NCBI GenBank assembly: GCA_025363455.1
Contig: JANYDW010000081.1
Location: forward strand, 1-64,000
Reading direction: 5' to 3'
Source of the DNA: Oleiharenicola sp.
GTDB taxonomy: Bacteria; Verrucomicrobiota; Verrucomicrobiia; Opitutales; Opitutaceae
DNA length: 64,000 bases
Below the pieces are notes generated by a model. It was not told where the DNA came from. It did not search any database and saw nothing but the letters and a program-made list of their open reading frames with translations. A program made the translations under genes and the position numbers. Positions 7,228-15,457 of the stretch are shown in pieces (the stretch's first letter is position 1; each line of letters starts with the position of its first letter).

Positions 7228-8652
7228 TCACGTCCCGCTCTTTTGCAAGATGTGATAATTGGCCATTGAGATGCCGCTCAGCATGGCACCGATGATGCCG
7301 AGGAATCCTTGGTCGGTGCCGCAGAGGTAGAGGTTGCTGAGGTGCGTGCGGCCATCGCGCACTTTTCGCGGGGCACCGTAGATCGCGCCATTCAGGTGGC
7401 CGGTAAATTTCCGGATCGTCCGCGGCGTGAACATGTCTGTCGTAACGAGATTCTCCGCCAGCACCGCATCGGTCACCGGCGGCAGGAACCGCCGGGCGCT
7501 GCGCTGCATTTCTCCCAGCCAACGGGCCTTTTCGGCCTGGTAGCCGGGCTCGGGCAAGGCCGCCCACTTGGCGTAGTTGGCCAGGCAGGTGACCCGGAAC
7601 AGTCCCTCGGGCAACTGGCCCCCCGCGTATTCGAAATTATTCGGGAAACAGATAACCCCACTCCTCGGGTCCACGAGTTCCTGCGCCCGGGAATAGTCGA
7701 ACAGTTCCGAGTCGTTGAAGAAGATGATCGTGTCCTCCCTCCAGCCCCACGTAGCGGGCGGTTGACGGTAAACGGAGATGGTTTCGACGAAGGAGAGCGC
7801 GCCCGTGTTGGCCTCTGCCTCGGCTTCATGCCCGGGCGAGCAGAGTCGCAACGTCTCAGGGTAGCCGACTGAAGAAATCACGTGATCGGCAGTGATTTCG
7901 GTGCCGTCGTCCAGCTTAAGCACCGCTGCCCTGCCCTGTTCCTCGATGATGCCGGCCACGCCGCACTTCATGCGTCGCTCGCCGCCGGCCTGACGGAATT
8001 TCTCCAGCAGTACACGGATGATCACGCGCACGCCGTCAAGTGGCCGCGCGAATCCTTCCAGATAGAGCGCCTTGAACATGATGACGAACTGACCAAACTC
8101 CATGTCCCGCTCCTGCGCGCTGCCGTAATACATCACGGGACAGAACAGCATGTCGGTCAGTAGCGGATCGGTGAGATGCCTGGCCACGACCTCGCGGGCC
8201 GAAGCCGGCTTGGCGTCGAGTGAGACATCGTCGTAGGTGCGGACCAGTTGGACGAGCATGCGCCAGCCATCGGCCTGGGCGGGAAATCGCGTCGTGACCT
8301 CGGCATCGAGCACGGCGAAGTCGTTAGTGAACTTCAGGTCGCAGTCGCGGAAGGCGACCCGCGAGCGCTTTTGCGGGCACAGGGCGAATTCCTCACGGTC
8401 GATCCGCAACTGGCGCAGCAGCTTGCCCAGGGGCGTGCCCTTGACGCCCGGCGGCACATAGTTGGTCATCGCGTGCAGGCCGACGTCGTATTTGCGCCCG
8501 GCGAGGCTGTAGAAGCTGTTCAGGCCGCCTGGGGCGTTGTGGCGTTCAAAGATGCAGACCTTCTTGCCGAAGTGCGCGAGTCGGATGCCGGCAGCGAGTC
8601 CGGACATGCCGGCCCCGATAATCGCGGCGTCATAGTGGGAGTCTTTCATCAA
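7228..8652 (-). CDS. CrtI-like FAD-dependent oxidoreductase, copy 1
   Basis: The 474-residue product has the FAD-binding motif IIGAGMSGLAAG at 11-22, an ERHNAPGGLNSFY segment and the C-terminal LYLCGTDQGFLGIIGAM motif of the phytoene desaturase superfamily. It is clearly related to the second copy at 4843-6303 but divergent, so the two probably act on different positions or steps. It lies 19 bp downstream of nothing but its own operon partner's gap, with the secreted isomerase following it. A role as a desaturase or double-bond isomerase on an acyl chain is an inference from context. Confidence 0.8.
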   Translation of the reverse strand: MMKDSHYDAAIIGAGMSGLAAGIRLAHFGKKVCIFERHNAPGGLNSFYSLAGRKYDVGLHAMTNYVPPGVKGTPLGKLLRQLRIDREEFALCPQKRSRVAFRDCDLKFTNDFAVLDAEVTTRFPAQADGWRMLVQLVRTYDDVSLDAKPASAREVVARHLTDPLLTDMLFCPVMYYGSAQERDMEFGQFVIMFKALYLEGFARPLDGVRVIIRVLLEKFRQAGGERRMKCGVAGIIEEQGRAAVLKLDDGTEITADHVISSVGYPETLRLCSPGHEAEAEANTGALSFVETISVYRQPPATWGWREDTIIFFNDSELFDYSRAQELVDPRSGVICFPNNFEYAGGQLPEGLFRVTCLANYAKWAALPEPGYQAEKARWLGEMQRSARRFLPPVTDAVLAENLVTTDMFTPRTIRKFTGHLNGAIYGAPRKVRDGRTHLSNLYLCGTDQGFLGIIGAMLSGISMANYHILQKSGT

Positions 8653-8661
8653 CGGTTCTGT

Positions 8662-8748
8662 TGTAGGGCGGGATCGCCGAATCCCGCCATAAAAAAGGCG
8701 GGATCATCAGCCTTCGCCGAGCCTACGGCCGACGAGGCGATCCCGCCT
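8662..8748. repeat. GTAG-type palindrome in the lipid operon
   Basis: The left arm GTAGGGCGGGATCGCC and the right arm GGCGATCCCGCC are inverted copies flanking a GC-rich centre with GCCTACGGC. The element fills the gap between the ACP gene and the first oxidoreductase gene. Related GCCTTCGC...GCCTACGGC text is also seen near 13070-13100. Confidence 0.75.
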
Positions 8749-8771
8749 AAAGCATAATATGCAAACCGACC

Positions 8772-9026
8772 TCAGGCCTTGGTCTGGAATTTCGGGGTCA
8801 GGTAGTCGGCGCAACTATCCAGGGAGGCGAGTTGGGTGTAGTCGGCCTCGGGCACCTCGATACCGTGGCGCTTGCGCAATTCCATGACGATATCGAGGAA
8901 ATCCATCGAATCGAGCTGCAGCTGGTCGCGCAGGCGCACCTCAGGCTTCACGGTCGTGAGATCCTCATCGGGCGCGATGTCGGAAATGATGTCGATAACC
9001 AGCTTGCGGCATTCGTCTTTCGTCAT
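8772..9026 (-). CDS. Acyl carrier protein
   Basis: The 84-residue acidic protein has the phosphopantetheine attachment motif LDSMDFLDI with Ser40, the usual length for a stand-alone ACP. The ATG at 9026 lies 16 bp after the stop of the KAS gene; a longer frame to 9095 would overlap that gene and adds nothing ACP-like. Next to its own ketosynthase it is probably a dedicated carrier for this operon rather than the housekeeping AcpP. The C-terminal half (EVPEADYTQLASLDSCADYL) matches the ACP helix III region. Confidence 0.9.
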   Translation of the reverse strand: MTKDECRKLVIDIISDIAPDEDLTTVKPEVRLRDQLQLDSMDFLDIVMELRKRHGIEVPEADYTQLASLDSCADYLTPKFQTKA

Positions 9027-9042
9027 GGTGGTAAAATGTGGG

Positions 9043-10281
9043 TCAGGAGCGGAATCGCTTGATGATGAGAGTAGAGTTAATTCCCAGCATTCCAAACGAA
9101 TTATTCAGGATGGCGTCCACCCGGCTAACGGCGCGGGGATGGTTGATGACAAGGCCGGGGATATCGCACTGGGGATCAAGTTCATCCACATTTATCGTGG
9201 GGTGGACGATGAGGTCGTCAAAGCTGGGGATGTTACCGGCCAACTCGAGCGCTCCAGCCGCACCCATCGCGTGGCCAATGAAACTCTTGGTGTTGTTGAT
9301 GGCGGCAGCCTCCTTTCGCTTGCTGAAAACCGCGCGAATGGCCTCGCATTCCTGGATGTCGCCTTGCGGGGTCGAGGTGGCGTGGGTGTTAACGATATCG
9401 ATGTCATCCACGGTCATGCCGGCGTTGACGAGGGCTTTTTCGACGCACTGGGCCTGACGCTCGGGATTGGGCAACACGTAGTCCGTGGCGTCCGAGTTGA
9501 CACAGTAGCCGGCGATCTCGCCATAGATCTTTGCGCCGCGGGCCTGGGCATCCTCCAGCCGCTCGATCGTATAGATGCAACCGCCTTCGGAGATGACGAT
9601 CCCGTTGCGGGCCTTGTCGAACGGTCGGCTGGCTTTGGTCGGGTCGACGTGGCTGGCTAGCGCGTTCTGACTCTTGAACCCGGCGAAGATGCCGAAGGTT
9701 TGCGGGCTTTCGCTAACGCCGCCGGCGATGGCCAGGTCGACCTCCCCGAGTCGGAGCATCTGCGCGGCGTGGATCAGGCCCATATTGCCCGCAGCGCAAG
9801 CGGCGCCAATCGTATAGGCGGGCCCGGTGCTGCCGAGGTTGAGCGACACCTCGCCCGCCGGACTGTTGGCCACGGTCCGGGGGTTGTGGTGGTGCGTCCA
9901 GAACTTCGTATCGTAGTTGAATTTCGAAATATTGTAGACCTCGTTCTCCGTCTCAACGTTGCCGTGCTCGGTAATGCCGAGATAAACCCCGATGCGGCTC
10001 TTGTCGCGGCTTTCGAGGGCGATACCGGAATCCGCCAGCGCCTCCCGGGCGCAGTAAATGCTGATGCTGCCCGCCCGCGTGCCGATCCGGACGTCCTTTT
10101 TCTTCTGGTGCTTGAGCGGATCGAACTTGCAGAGGCCGGCGGGCCATTGGCCCATGTAGCGGACTTCAGTCATGGTGATGCCCGACACTCCCGATAACAG
10201 GTTGCGTCGGAATTCCATCAGGCTGTTGCCGTTGGGCGCCGTCAGACCAATACCGGTAATTACAATGCGGGTTTGCTTCAT
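9043..10281 (-). CDS. Beta-ketoacyl-ACP synthase (FabF/KAS II type)
   Basis: The 412-residue product carries the KAS triad Cys162 (GAACAAGN), His300 (NTHATSTPQGD) and His337 (KSFIGHAMGAAG). It would elongate acyl-ACP with malonyl-ACP. It is the first gene of the lipid operon, divergent from galE with 62 bp between the starts, where the operon promoter must lie. The sequence is close to the FabF type and not to the chain-length-factor type, because the Cys is present. Being paired with its own ACP indicates a dedicated elongation system. Confidence 0.9.
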   Translation of the reverse strand: MKQTRIVITGIGLTAPNGNSLMEFRRNLLSGVSGITMTEVRYMGQWPAGLCKFDPLKHQKKKDVRIGTRAGSISIYCAREALADSGIALESRDKSRIGVYLGITEHGNVETENEVYNISKFNYDTKFWTHHHNPRTVANSPAGEVSLNLGSTGPAYTIGAACAAGNMGLIHAAQMLRLGEVDLAIAGGVSESPQTFGIFAGFKSQNALASHVDPTKASRPFDKARNGIVISEGGCIYTIERLEDAQARGAKIYGEIAGYCVNSDATDYVLPNPERQAQCVEKALVNAGMTVDDIDIVNTHATSTPQGDIQECEAIRAVFSKRKEAAAINNTKSFIGHAMGAAGALELAGNIPSFDDLIVHPTINVDELDPQCDIPGLVINHPRAVSRVDAILNNSFGMLGINSTLIIKRFRS

Positions 10282-10343
10282 GTTTTTGCTGCGGAACAGA
10301 TTTGCCTAGCCATCATCGCCCGGAAATCAATAACTCTCTCCCC
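10282..10343. promoter_or_regulatory. Divergent promoter region of the lipid operon and galE
   Basis: These 62 bp separate the starts of the KAS gene (left) and galE (right) and must hold both promoters. No convincing -35/-10 pair or operator palindrome was recognised, so the assignment rests on gene arrangement only. Confidence 0.4.
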
Positions 10344-11339
10344 ATGAAAGTTCTCGTTGCTGGCGGAGCGGGTTACATTGGCAGCCATTGCGTCCGCCAA
10401 CTCATCGCGGCCGGCCATGAACCCGTGGTGGTTGACAACCTGGTCTATGGCCACCGCGCTGCCGTCCCGGCGACCGTACGGTTCCATTGCAACGACCTGG
10501 GGCACCCTGACGCGATCGATGCCATCATGGCGGCGGAGAAACCCGATGTCGTGATGCATTTCGCCGCCTTTGCTTACGTGGGCGAGTCGGTCACCAATCC
10601 CCTGAAATATTACCAGAATAACGTCGCCGCCACCCTGCACGTGCTCGAAGCCATGCTGAAGCATGGGGTTAACAAATTTGTTTTCTCTTCCACCTGCGCG
10701 ACCTTCGGCATCCCGGAAAAGATGCCGCTCACCGAGGATTCGCCCCAGAAGCCGATCAATCCCTATGGCCAGACCAAGCTGGATGTGGAAAATATGCTGA
10801 AGGCCCTGGCTCCCGCCACCGGGCTTAGCTTCGCCTCCCTGCGCTACTTCAATGCCGCCGGCGCCTCCGAGGACGCTGTCATCGGCGAGGATCACGAGCC
10901 CGAGTCGCACCTCATCCCGCTCGCCATTGGAGCCGCGCAAGGTTCGCGCCCCGCTCTGCAGATCTTCGGCAACGACTACCCCACCCCCGATGGCACTTGC
11001 CTGCGGGACTACGTGCATGTGGATGACCTGAGTCGCGCCCACATCGCGGCGTTTGCCAAGCTTACCACGCCCGGATCGCAAAATTTCTACAACCTGGGCA
11101 CCGGCACGCCCACTTCCGTCCTCGAGGTGATAAAAGCGGTCGAGACGGTCTCCGGCTTGAAGGTTCCGGCCAGCTTTGCTCCCCGTCGCGCCGGCGATCC
11201 GCCAGCGCTCTACGCCGACGCGACCAAGGCCCGGCGTGACCTTAACTGGACGCCCAAGTTCACCTCGATCGAGCCCATTGTGGCCGCGGCGTGGCGGTGG
11301 CACCAGTCGAAGCCGAAGGGTTACGGGGATCGGAAGTAG
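10344..11339 (+). CDS. galE: UDP-glucose 4-epimerase
   Basis: The 331-residue extended short-chain dehydrogenase has the NAD motif GGAGYIGSH at 7-15, the catalytic Ser/Thr region SSTCAT and the Tyr141/Lys145 pair (YGQTK). It interconverts UDP-glucose and UDP-galactose for cell-surface polysaccharide. Length and motifs are normal for GalE. The ATG at 10344 is used because VLVAGGAG must begin the first strand. A GTAG palindrome follows the stop directly. The gene appears monocistronic. Confidence 0.93.
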   Translation: MKVLVAGGAGYIGSHCVRQLIAAGHEPVVVDNLVYGHRAAVPATVRFHCNDLGHPDAIDAIMAAEKPDVVMHFAAFAYVGESVTNPLKYYQNNVAATLHVLEAMLKHGVNKFVFSSTCATFGIPEKMPLTEDSPQKPINPYGQTKLDVENMLKALAPATGLSFASLRYFNAAGASEDAVIGEDHEPESHLIPLAIGAAQGSRPALQIFGNDYPTPDGTCLRDYVHVDDLSRAHIAAFAKLTTPGSQNFYNLGTGTPTSVLEVIKAVETVSGLKVPASFAPRRAGDPPALYADATKARRDLNWTPKFTSIEPIVAAAWRWHQSKPKGYGDRK

Positions 11340-11422
11340 GTAGGGCGCGACCGCCGGGCGCGCCGTCTGCTTTGGGCGTTTGTCGCCCGTATATCGCGGC
11401 GGGCCCAGCGGTCCCGCCCTAC
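11340..11422. repeat. GTAG palindrome after galE, sister copy of one inside the helicase gene
   Basis: The arms GTAGGGCGCGACCGCCGGGC and the reverse of its CCGCCCTAC-ending partner form an inverted repeat. The 27 bp at 11396-11422 are identical to 63344-63370, which lie in frame inside the helicase gene. It may act as a terminator for galE or the regulator gene. Confidence 0.8.
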
Positions 11423-11444
11423 CAGTCGGAAGTCTTCGAGGGCC

Positions 11445-12800
11445 CTACTTCTTCGCGCGCTTTTTCGCGGCGGCCTTGCTGGCACCTTCGGGCAAACGCG
11501 AGGTCATGGCGGCGTTCAGGATGGTCATTTCCGCGCCCGGATGCTGCGCCCGCAGGGCTTTGGCGATCCGGTCGAACAGGGGTTCCAGTGAGTCGGTTCC
11601 GCCCGCGGCCTTGGGCTCGCGGACTTCATCGGGCAGGTCCTTCGGCAGAATCGTATCACCGGTGGCTGCTACCGCACTGCGATAGACCACATTCTCCAGT
11701 TCGCGGACATTGCCCGGCCACGGATAGGCCGTCAGCAAGGTCAGCGCCTCGGGCGCGACCTTGCGGGCCTTCACTTTCTTGGCCTTGGCCAGGTTCTGCA
11801 CAAAAAAATCCACAATCTGCGGCACATCCTCGGGACGCTCACGTAACGGCGGGAGCTTCACGCGTACGACGTTGAGTCTGTAATAGAGATCCTCGCGGAA
11901 TTTCTTTTCGCGCACCAGTTGTTCCAGGTCCTTGTTGGTGGCGGCGACCACCCGGACGCTGACCTTGATGGTGTCGACACCGCCGACCCGCTGAATGTCG
12001 CCCTCTTGCAGGACGCGCAGGATCTTGGTCTGGGTGGTGGGGGTCATGTCACCAATTTCATCCAGAAAAATCGTGCCGCCATCGCATTGTTCGAACTTGC
12101 CCAGCCGCTGCGCCGTGGCGCCGGTGAACGACCCCCGTTCGTGGCCAAAGAGCTCACTTTCGATCAGATTCTCGGGGATGGCGGCGCAGTTGACTGCCAC
12201 ATACGGCTTGGCGGCCCGGTGGCTGTGCCGGTGGAGGCTGCGGGCGACCAGCTCCTTGCCAGTTCCGCTCTCACCGGTGATCATGACCGAGGCGTCACTC
12301 GCGGCAAACTGGCCGATGATCTTGAAAACCTGCTGCATGGCGGCCGAGGCACCGACAATGCCTTCCTTGTGCTCGTCGGTGTTGATGACGGGCTTGTAGC
12401 CGGCGGCGGACTTGCTGTCGGCTTGGGTGCGCAGGGCACTTGCGACCAGCGCCAGAAGCTTCGGCGGGTCGAAAGGCTTTACCACGTAATCATAGGCCCC
12501 GAACTTCATCGCCTCGATGGCGGTCTGGGCCGTGCCGAACGCGGTCATGAAAATGATCAGCTGCTTGGGGTTGGCCGCGCGGATGTGTTGGAGCGTTTCC
12601 AAGCCGGACATGCCGGTCATGCGGTTGTCGAGCAGGACAACGTCCGGGGGCTGCTTCTTGACCGCCGCCACACCTTCCTCGCCGTTGGGCGCCTCCTGCA
12701 CTTCGTAATGCTGCGAGGTGAGCACACGGTTGAGCGAATACCTCACCTCATTGTCATCATCGATGACCAGAATGCGGGGAACGGAGGATGGCTCGGCCAT
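11445..12800 (-). CDS. NtrC-type sigma-54 response regulator without a Fis DNA-binding domain
   Basis: The 451-residue product has a receiver domain with phospho-acceptor Asp58 (LLDNRM), then an AAA+ sigma-54 activator domain with Walker A GESGTGKE at 176-183 and GSFTGA at 223-228. The AAA+ domain also has the DEIGDM Walker B and the [12 protein letters not shown] sensor region. The usual C-terminal Fis-type helix-turn-helix is missing. The last 49 residues end in a Lys/Ala-rich tail ([11 protein letters not shown]). It may activate sigma-54 promoters from solution or bind DNA through that basic tail. No cognate histidine kinase is in the window. Confidence 0.88.
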   Translation of the reverse strand: MAEPSSVPRILVIDDDNEVRYSLNRVLTSQHYEVQEAPNGEEGVAAVKKQPPDVVLLDNRMTGMSGLETLQHIRAANPKQLIIFMTAFGTAQTAIEAMKFGAYDYVVKPFDPPKLLALVASALRTQADSKSAAGYKPVINTDEHKEGIVGASAAMQQVFKIIGQFAASDASVMITGESGTGKELVARSLHRHSHRAAKPYVAVNCAAIPENLIESELFGHERGSFTGATAQRLGKFEQCDGGTIFLDEIGDMTPTTQTKILRVLQEGDIQRVGGVDTIKVSVRVVAATNKDLEQLVREKKFREDLYYRLNVVRVKLPPLRERPEDVPQIVDFFVQNLAKAKKVKARKVAPEALTLLTAYPWPGNVRELENVVYRSAVAATGDTILPKDLPDEVREPKAAGGTDSLEPLFDRIAKALRAQHPGAEMTILNAAMTSRLPEGASKAAAKKRAKK

Positions 12801-13142
12801 GATTAGGTGGGCAATTGGATGAACGGCTGCAACAGGAAGGCTCTACTTACCGGTCGTGCCGGGCTGGTCAATTAACTTGTTTAAATCCCGTGCTCCGTGA
12901 GCAGTTCGAAGACGATGCCCCATGACCCACTTTGCTGTCCCCCTTCGCCGTGCGGGCTTCGACGAGACACCTCGCCATAGCTTTTACTTCGCAAAAGCGT
13001 CGGGGGCTGGCCTGCCAGCCGTAGCCACTCGGGCCACGCTTCGGATGTTAAACGCCGTCCGTCGCCAAGCCTTCAGCCTTCGCAGGGCCTACGGCTGACA
13101 TGATGGAAGGCAGCCTTCGGACTCGCTTCGCTCGGCGAAGGC
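12801..13142. other. Gene-free gap between the regulator and tRNA-Ala
   Basis: No credible coding frame was seen in these 342 bp. The right part contains GCCTTCAGCCTTCGC...GCCTACGGC repeat text and, at 13111-13144, an inverted repeat CAGCCTTCG/CGAAGGCTG that overlaps the encoded CCA end of the tRNA. That hairpin could help terminate or process the tRNA transcript. The left part may hold the regulator's promoter. Confidence 0.5.
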
Positions 13143-13218
13143 TGGTGGACCCTAACGGGTTCGAACCGTTGACCTCCTCAATGCCATTGAGGCGCTCTAC
13201 CAACTGAGCTAAGAGCCC
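13143..13218 (-). tRNA. tRNA-Ala (anticodon GGC)
   Basis: The reverse complement folds as a complete 76-nt cloverleaf with an encoded CCA end. The acceptor stem GGGCTCT/AGGGTCC contains the G3:U70 pair that is the identity mark of tRNA-Ala. The D arm is GCTCAGTTGGTAGAGC, the anticodon stem is CCTCA/TGAGG around loop ATGGCAT (anticodon GGC), and the T arm contains TTCGAAC. It decodes GCC, a very frequent codon in this GC-rich sequence. Confidence 0.96.
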
Positions 13219-13277
13219 TTAACCAAACCGAATGAAGGGCCTAAAAGTCGCTTTTAAGCGTCGAATGCAAGGACTTT

Positions 13278-14099
13278 TTAACTGTCGTCCCGCATCTTGA
13301 ATGTCACCGACCAAGTGGCCGATCGGTGATCGGGCGTGGGACCGATGGAGCGCATGCGGAGAAATGCCTCAAGCACCGAGACATCAAAGGCTTTGTCGCC
13401 CGAGGATTTCGTGATCCGGGGGTTCAGGATCGCCCCGCTGGCCGTGATATCAAACGTCACCTTGGCCTCCAACCGGTCACTCACGCCCGGCGGCGGCTCG
13501 TGCGCTTTTTTTAGCTCCTGGATGAGAAGGGAAATGTAGGTGTCGAGTTGGTTCTGCTGCTCACGGGTAAGGGCGTTGCCACCCCCTCCCCCGCGGGTGT
13601 TGGCCGTCGATCCGCCTTTCACGCCCTGCGCAATGCCTGTGGCGTCCACGCGCGGACCGCTCGCTGTCCGTTGGGGCTGCACCGACGCGACCGGCTTGGG
13701 CGTCGGGTGCTTCTTTAGGTAGTCCTTGTACGACATCCGCTGCGCTTGCTTCATTTCCTTAAGAATGGACGTGTCGGCCTTGGGTTTTTCCGGCACCTTG
13801 GGCTTGGCTTTTTCGACGGGAGGCTCGACCGCCTTTTCTTCGGGCTGCGTCTGCACGACCGGCTCGGGTTTGGCGACCGTTGGTTCGGTCTTCGGCACCG
13901 CGAGTGGCGCCGTGGTGTTGCCCAGAGCGGGAGCGACCAGTTCGTCTGGCGCCGTGGCAGGTCCGGCCACCAACTCGAAGATCACCGGTTGATCCCGGTC
14001 CTGCCGCGCCAGGTACAGGGTCGAGCAGATGATGATCGCGGCGACAAAGGCGTGGAGCCCCAGGGAGGCAAAGAGCGAACTGGGCGAATTCGCGCGCAT
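13278..14099 (-). CDS. TonB/TolA-like energy-transducing protein
   Basis: The 273-residue product has one N-terminal membrane anchor (LHAFVAAIIICSTLYL, about 14-29) and a Pro/Lys/Glu-rich periplasmic spacer (about 85-140). A Gly-rich hinge leads to a C-terminal TonB/TolA-like alpha-beta domain (LEAKVTFDITASGAILNPRI). It is the third gene of an ExbB-ExbD-TonB operon, 4 bp after the ExbD stop. It would transmit proton-motive force to outer-membrane receptors or to the Tol-Pal system. Length and the long spacer fit either TonB or TolA; no Pal or TolB gene is adjacent. Confidence 0.8.
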   Translation of the reverse strand: MRANSPSSLFASLGLHAFVAAIIICSTLYLARQDRDQPVIFELVAGPATAPDELVAPALGNTTAPLAVPKTEPTVAKPEPVVQTQPEEKAVEPPVEKAKPKVPEKPKADTSILKEMKQAQRMSYKDYLKKHPTPKPVASVQPQRTASGPRVDATGIAQGVKGGSTANTRGGGGGNALTREQQNQLDTYISLLIQELKKAHEPPPGVSDRLEAKVTFDITASGAILNPRITKSSGDKAFDVSVLEAFLRMRSIGPTPDHRSATWSVTFKMRDDS

Positions 14100-14103
14100 C
14101 GTC

Positions 14104-14523
14104 TCACCGGCCGGCCGTATCGAAAGTGATCTTTGTCAGGTTGTGCTTCTTGATCTCGTCCATCACGCGCACGACCTGCTGCCATTGCAGGTTCATGTCC
14201 GCCCGGATGCGAATGACCGGCTGCTTGGGCTTGGCGGACAATGCAGCCAGTTGCTTGGCCAGTTCGGTATAGCTGACGCGCTGGCTCCCGAAATAGAGGC
14301 TCCCGTTTTCGTCGATGGAGATGCTCTGGAAGTCCTTCTCCTGGGGCGCCTGAGTTTTTTTGCTTTCGCCGGGCAGGTTGACCGGGATGGTCTGCTCCTG
14401 CTGGATCAGCGGTGTCGTGATCATGAAGATGATCAGCAGCGTGAAGCCCAGGTCCACCATGTTGGTGATGTTAAGCTCCGCGACGGGATGGAGCTGGCGG
14501 GGACGGCGGAAGATTCTGGCCAT
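14104..14523 (-). CDS. ExbD/TolR-family proton-channel subunit
   Basis: The 139-residue product has a single N-terminal membrane helix (ITNMVDLGFTLLIIFMI) with the conserved Asp (MVDLGF) of the ExbD/TolR proton path. A small periplasmic domain follows (SISIDENGSLYFGSQRVSYTEL). It forms the stator complex with the ExbB-like protein encoded 9 bp upstream and drives the TonB-like protein encoded 4 bp downstream. Confidence 0.9.
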   Translation of the reverse strand: MARIFRRPRQLHPVAELNITNMVDLGFTLLIIFMITTPLIQQEQTIPVNLPGESKKTQAPQEKDFQSISIDENGSLYFGSQRVSYTELAKQLAALSAKPKQPVIRIRADMNLQWQQVVRVMDEIKKHNLTKITFDTAGR

Positions 14524-14532
14524 GGTCGCTCC

Positions 14533-15234
14533 TTATTTGGCCTCCAGTTCGATCCGGTCCGCGATCGTCGAGGCGTAGTTCTCGAGTTCCGTGATCATGG
14601 TCTTCACATTGCCGAGGAGAAAATTGTAGCCGAACACGGAGGGGATCGCGACCACGAGGCCGGCGATGGTGGTGAGCAGGGCCGCCGAGACGCCCGGTGC
14701 CAGCGTGTTGAGGGTCGCCGAGCCCTGCTCTGCGATGGCGCCGAAGGCCTCCATGATGCCCCACACCGTTCCGAAGAGGCCCATGAACGGCGCGCCTGAG
14801 ACCAACGAGGCGAGGATGATCATGCTGGCTTCGTAGCGCAGCGACTGCCGGGCCAGCGCACGCTGGATGGCATTCTCCGCGTGCTCGAGCCGTGCGCGCG
14901 GCGTGTCGTCGCCCTTCTCCTTGCCGATGGCCGCGGCGCGCCAGTAGGCCTCCAGCGCGTCGGCCAGCAGGTCGGCGTAGGGAATGTCGCGACGGTTGCG
15001 CATGTTCTCGGGGAGCTCGAGGATGTGGCGTTCCTGGCTAAGCATGCGCTCGAACCGCAGATTGAGCTCGCGCAGCTTTTTCAGCTCGGAGCGTTTGCCC
15101 AGCATCACCGACCAGCCGAAGATGCTGAAGACCGCGAGCAGGGCGATCACCGCCTGACCCACCGGGTCGGTGATGAGAAAAACCTGCCAGATGTTGAGGG
15201 ACGCTAAGAACGGCGGGAGAAAGAGGCTGGGCAT
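14533..15234 (-). CDS. ExbB/TolQ-family proton-channel subunit
   Basis: The 233-residue product has three membrane segments: VGQAVIALLAVFSIFGWSVM near the N-terminus, then two in the MotA/TolQ/ExbB domain (ILASLVSGAPFMGLFGTVWG and AALLTTIAGLVVAIPSVFGY). The GAPFMGLFGTVWGIM signature is typical of the family. It heads the three-gene energy-transducing operon. ATG at 15234 is chosen because it starts the hydrophobic N-terminus; the longer open frame to 15783 crosses a repeat and the antisense of tmk. Confidence 0.9.
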   Translation of the reverse strand: MPSLFLPPFLASLNIWQVFLITDPVGQAVIALLAVFSIFGWSVMLGKRSELKKLRELNLRFERMLSQERHILELPENMRNRRDIPYADLLADALEAYWRAAAIGKEKGDDTPRARLEHAENAIQRALARQSLRYEASMIILASLVSGAPFMGLFGTVWGIMEAFGAIAEQGSATLNTLAPGVSAALLTTIAGLVVAIPSVFGYNFLLGNVKTMITELENYASTIADRIELEAK

Positions 15235-15304
15235 GTGCGGGGAGTGTTGCCGCGTTTGCGCGGGGCAATCAATGGAAATTCCGAGCAGCCCGTTGTCTTG
15301 ATTG

Positions 15305-15379
15305 TCCTCGCGAGTCCGCGCCGCCGGGCGGGGCGATCCAGTCCGCGGGACTGCTTTGTCGCACGGCTCCTCGCAATGA
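15305..15379. repeat. CGATCCAG repeat family, copy 1
   Basis: The element reads TCCTCGCGAG at one end and CTCGCAATGA at the other, with GGCGATCCAG and CTGCTTTGTCGC inside. Two more copies are at 16117-16198 and 35880-35949. It lies in the gap between exbB and tmk, which are divergent. Confidence 0.8.
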
Positions 15380-15457
15380 CAGAATGCAGACTCGCGCCGC
15401 GAAATCTGGTTGCGCGCGCCGGGAGCGATGGGTTCGCTTTTGCTTCCAATCGATTTC

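Noticed and set aside
4843-10281. Calling the operon a ladderane or aryl-polyene cluster
   Set aside because: CrtI-like, ACP, KAS and FabZ genes fit parts of such clusters, but the radical SAM and methyltransferase genes of proposed ladderane clusters and the thioesterase, ammonia-lyase and export genes of aryl-polyene clusters are not seen.
13143-13218. Use of the tRNA-Ala gene as an attachment site of a genomic island
   Set aside because: No partial duplicate of the tRNA 3' end and no integrase gene were found near it; the flanking genes are ordinary chromosomal ones.
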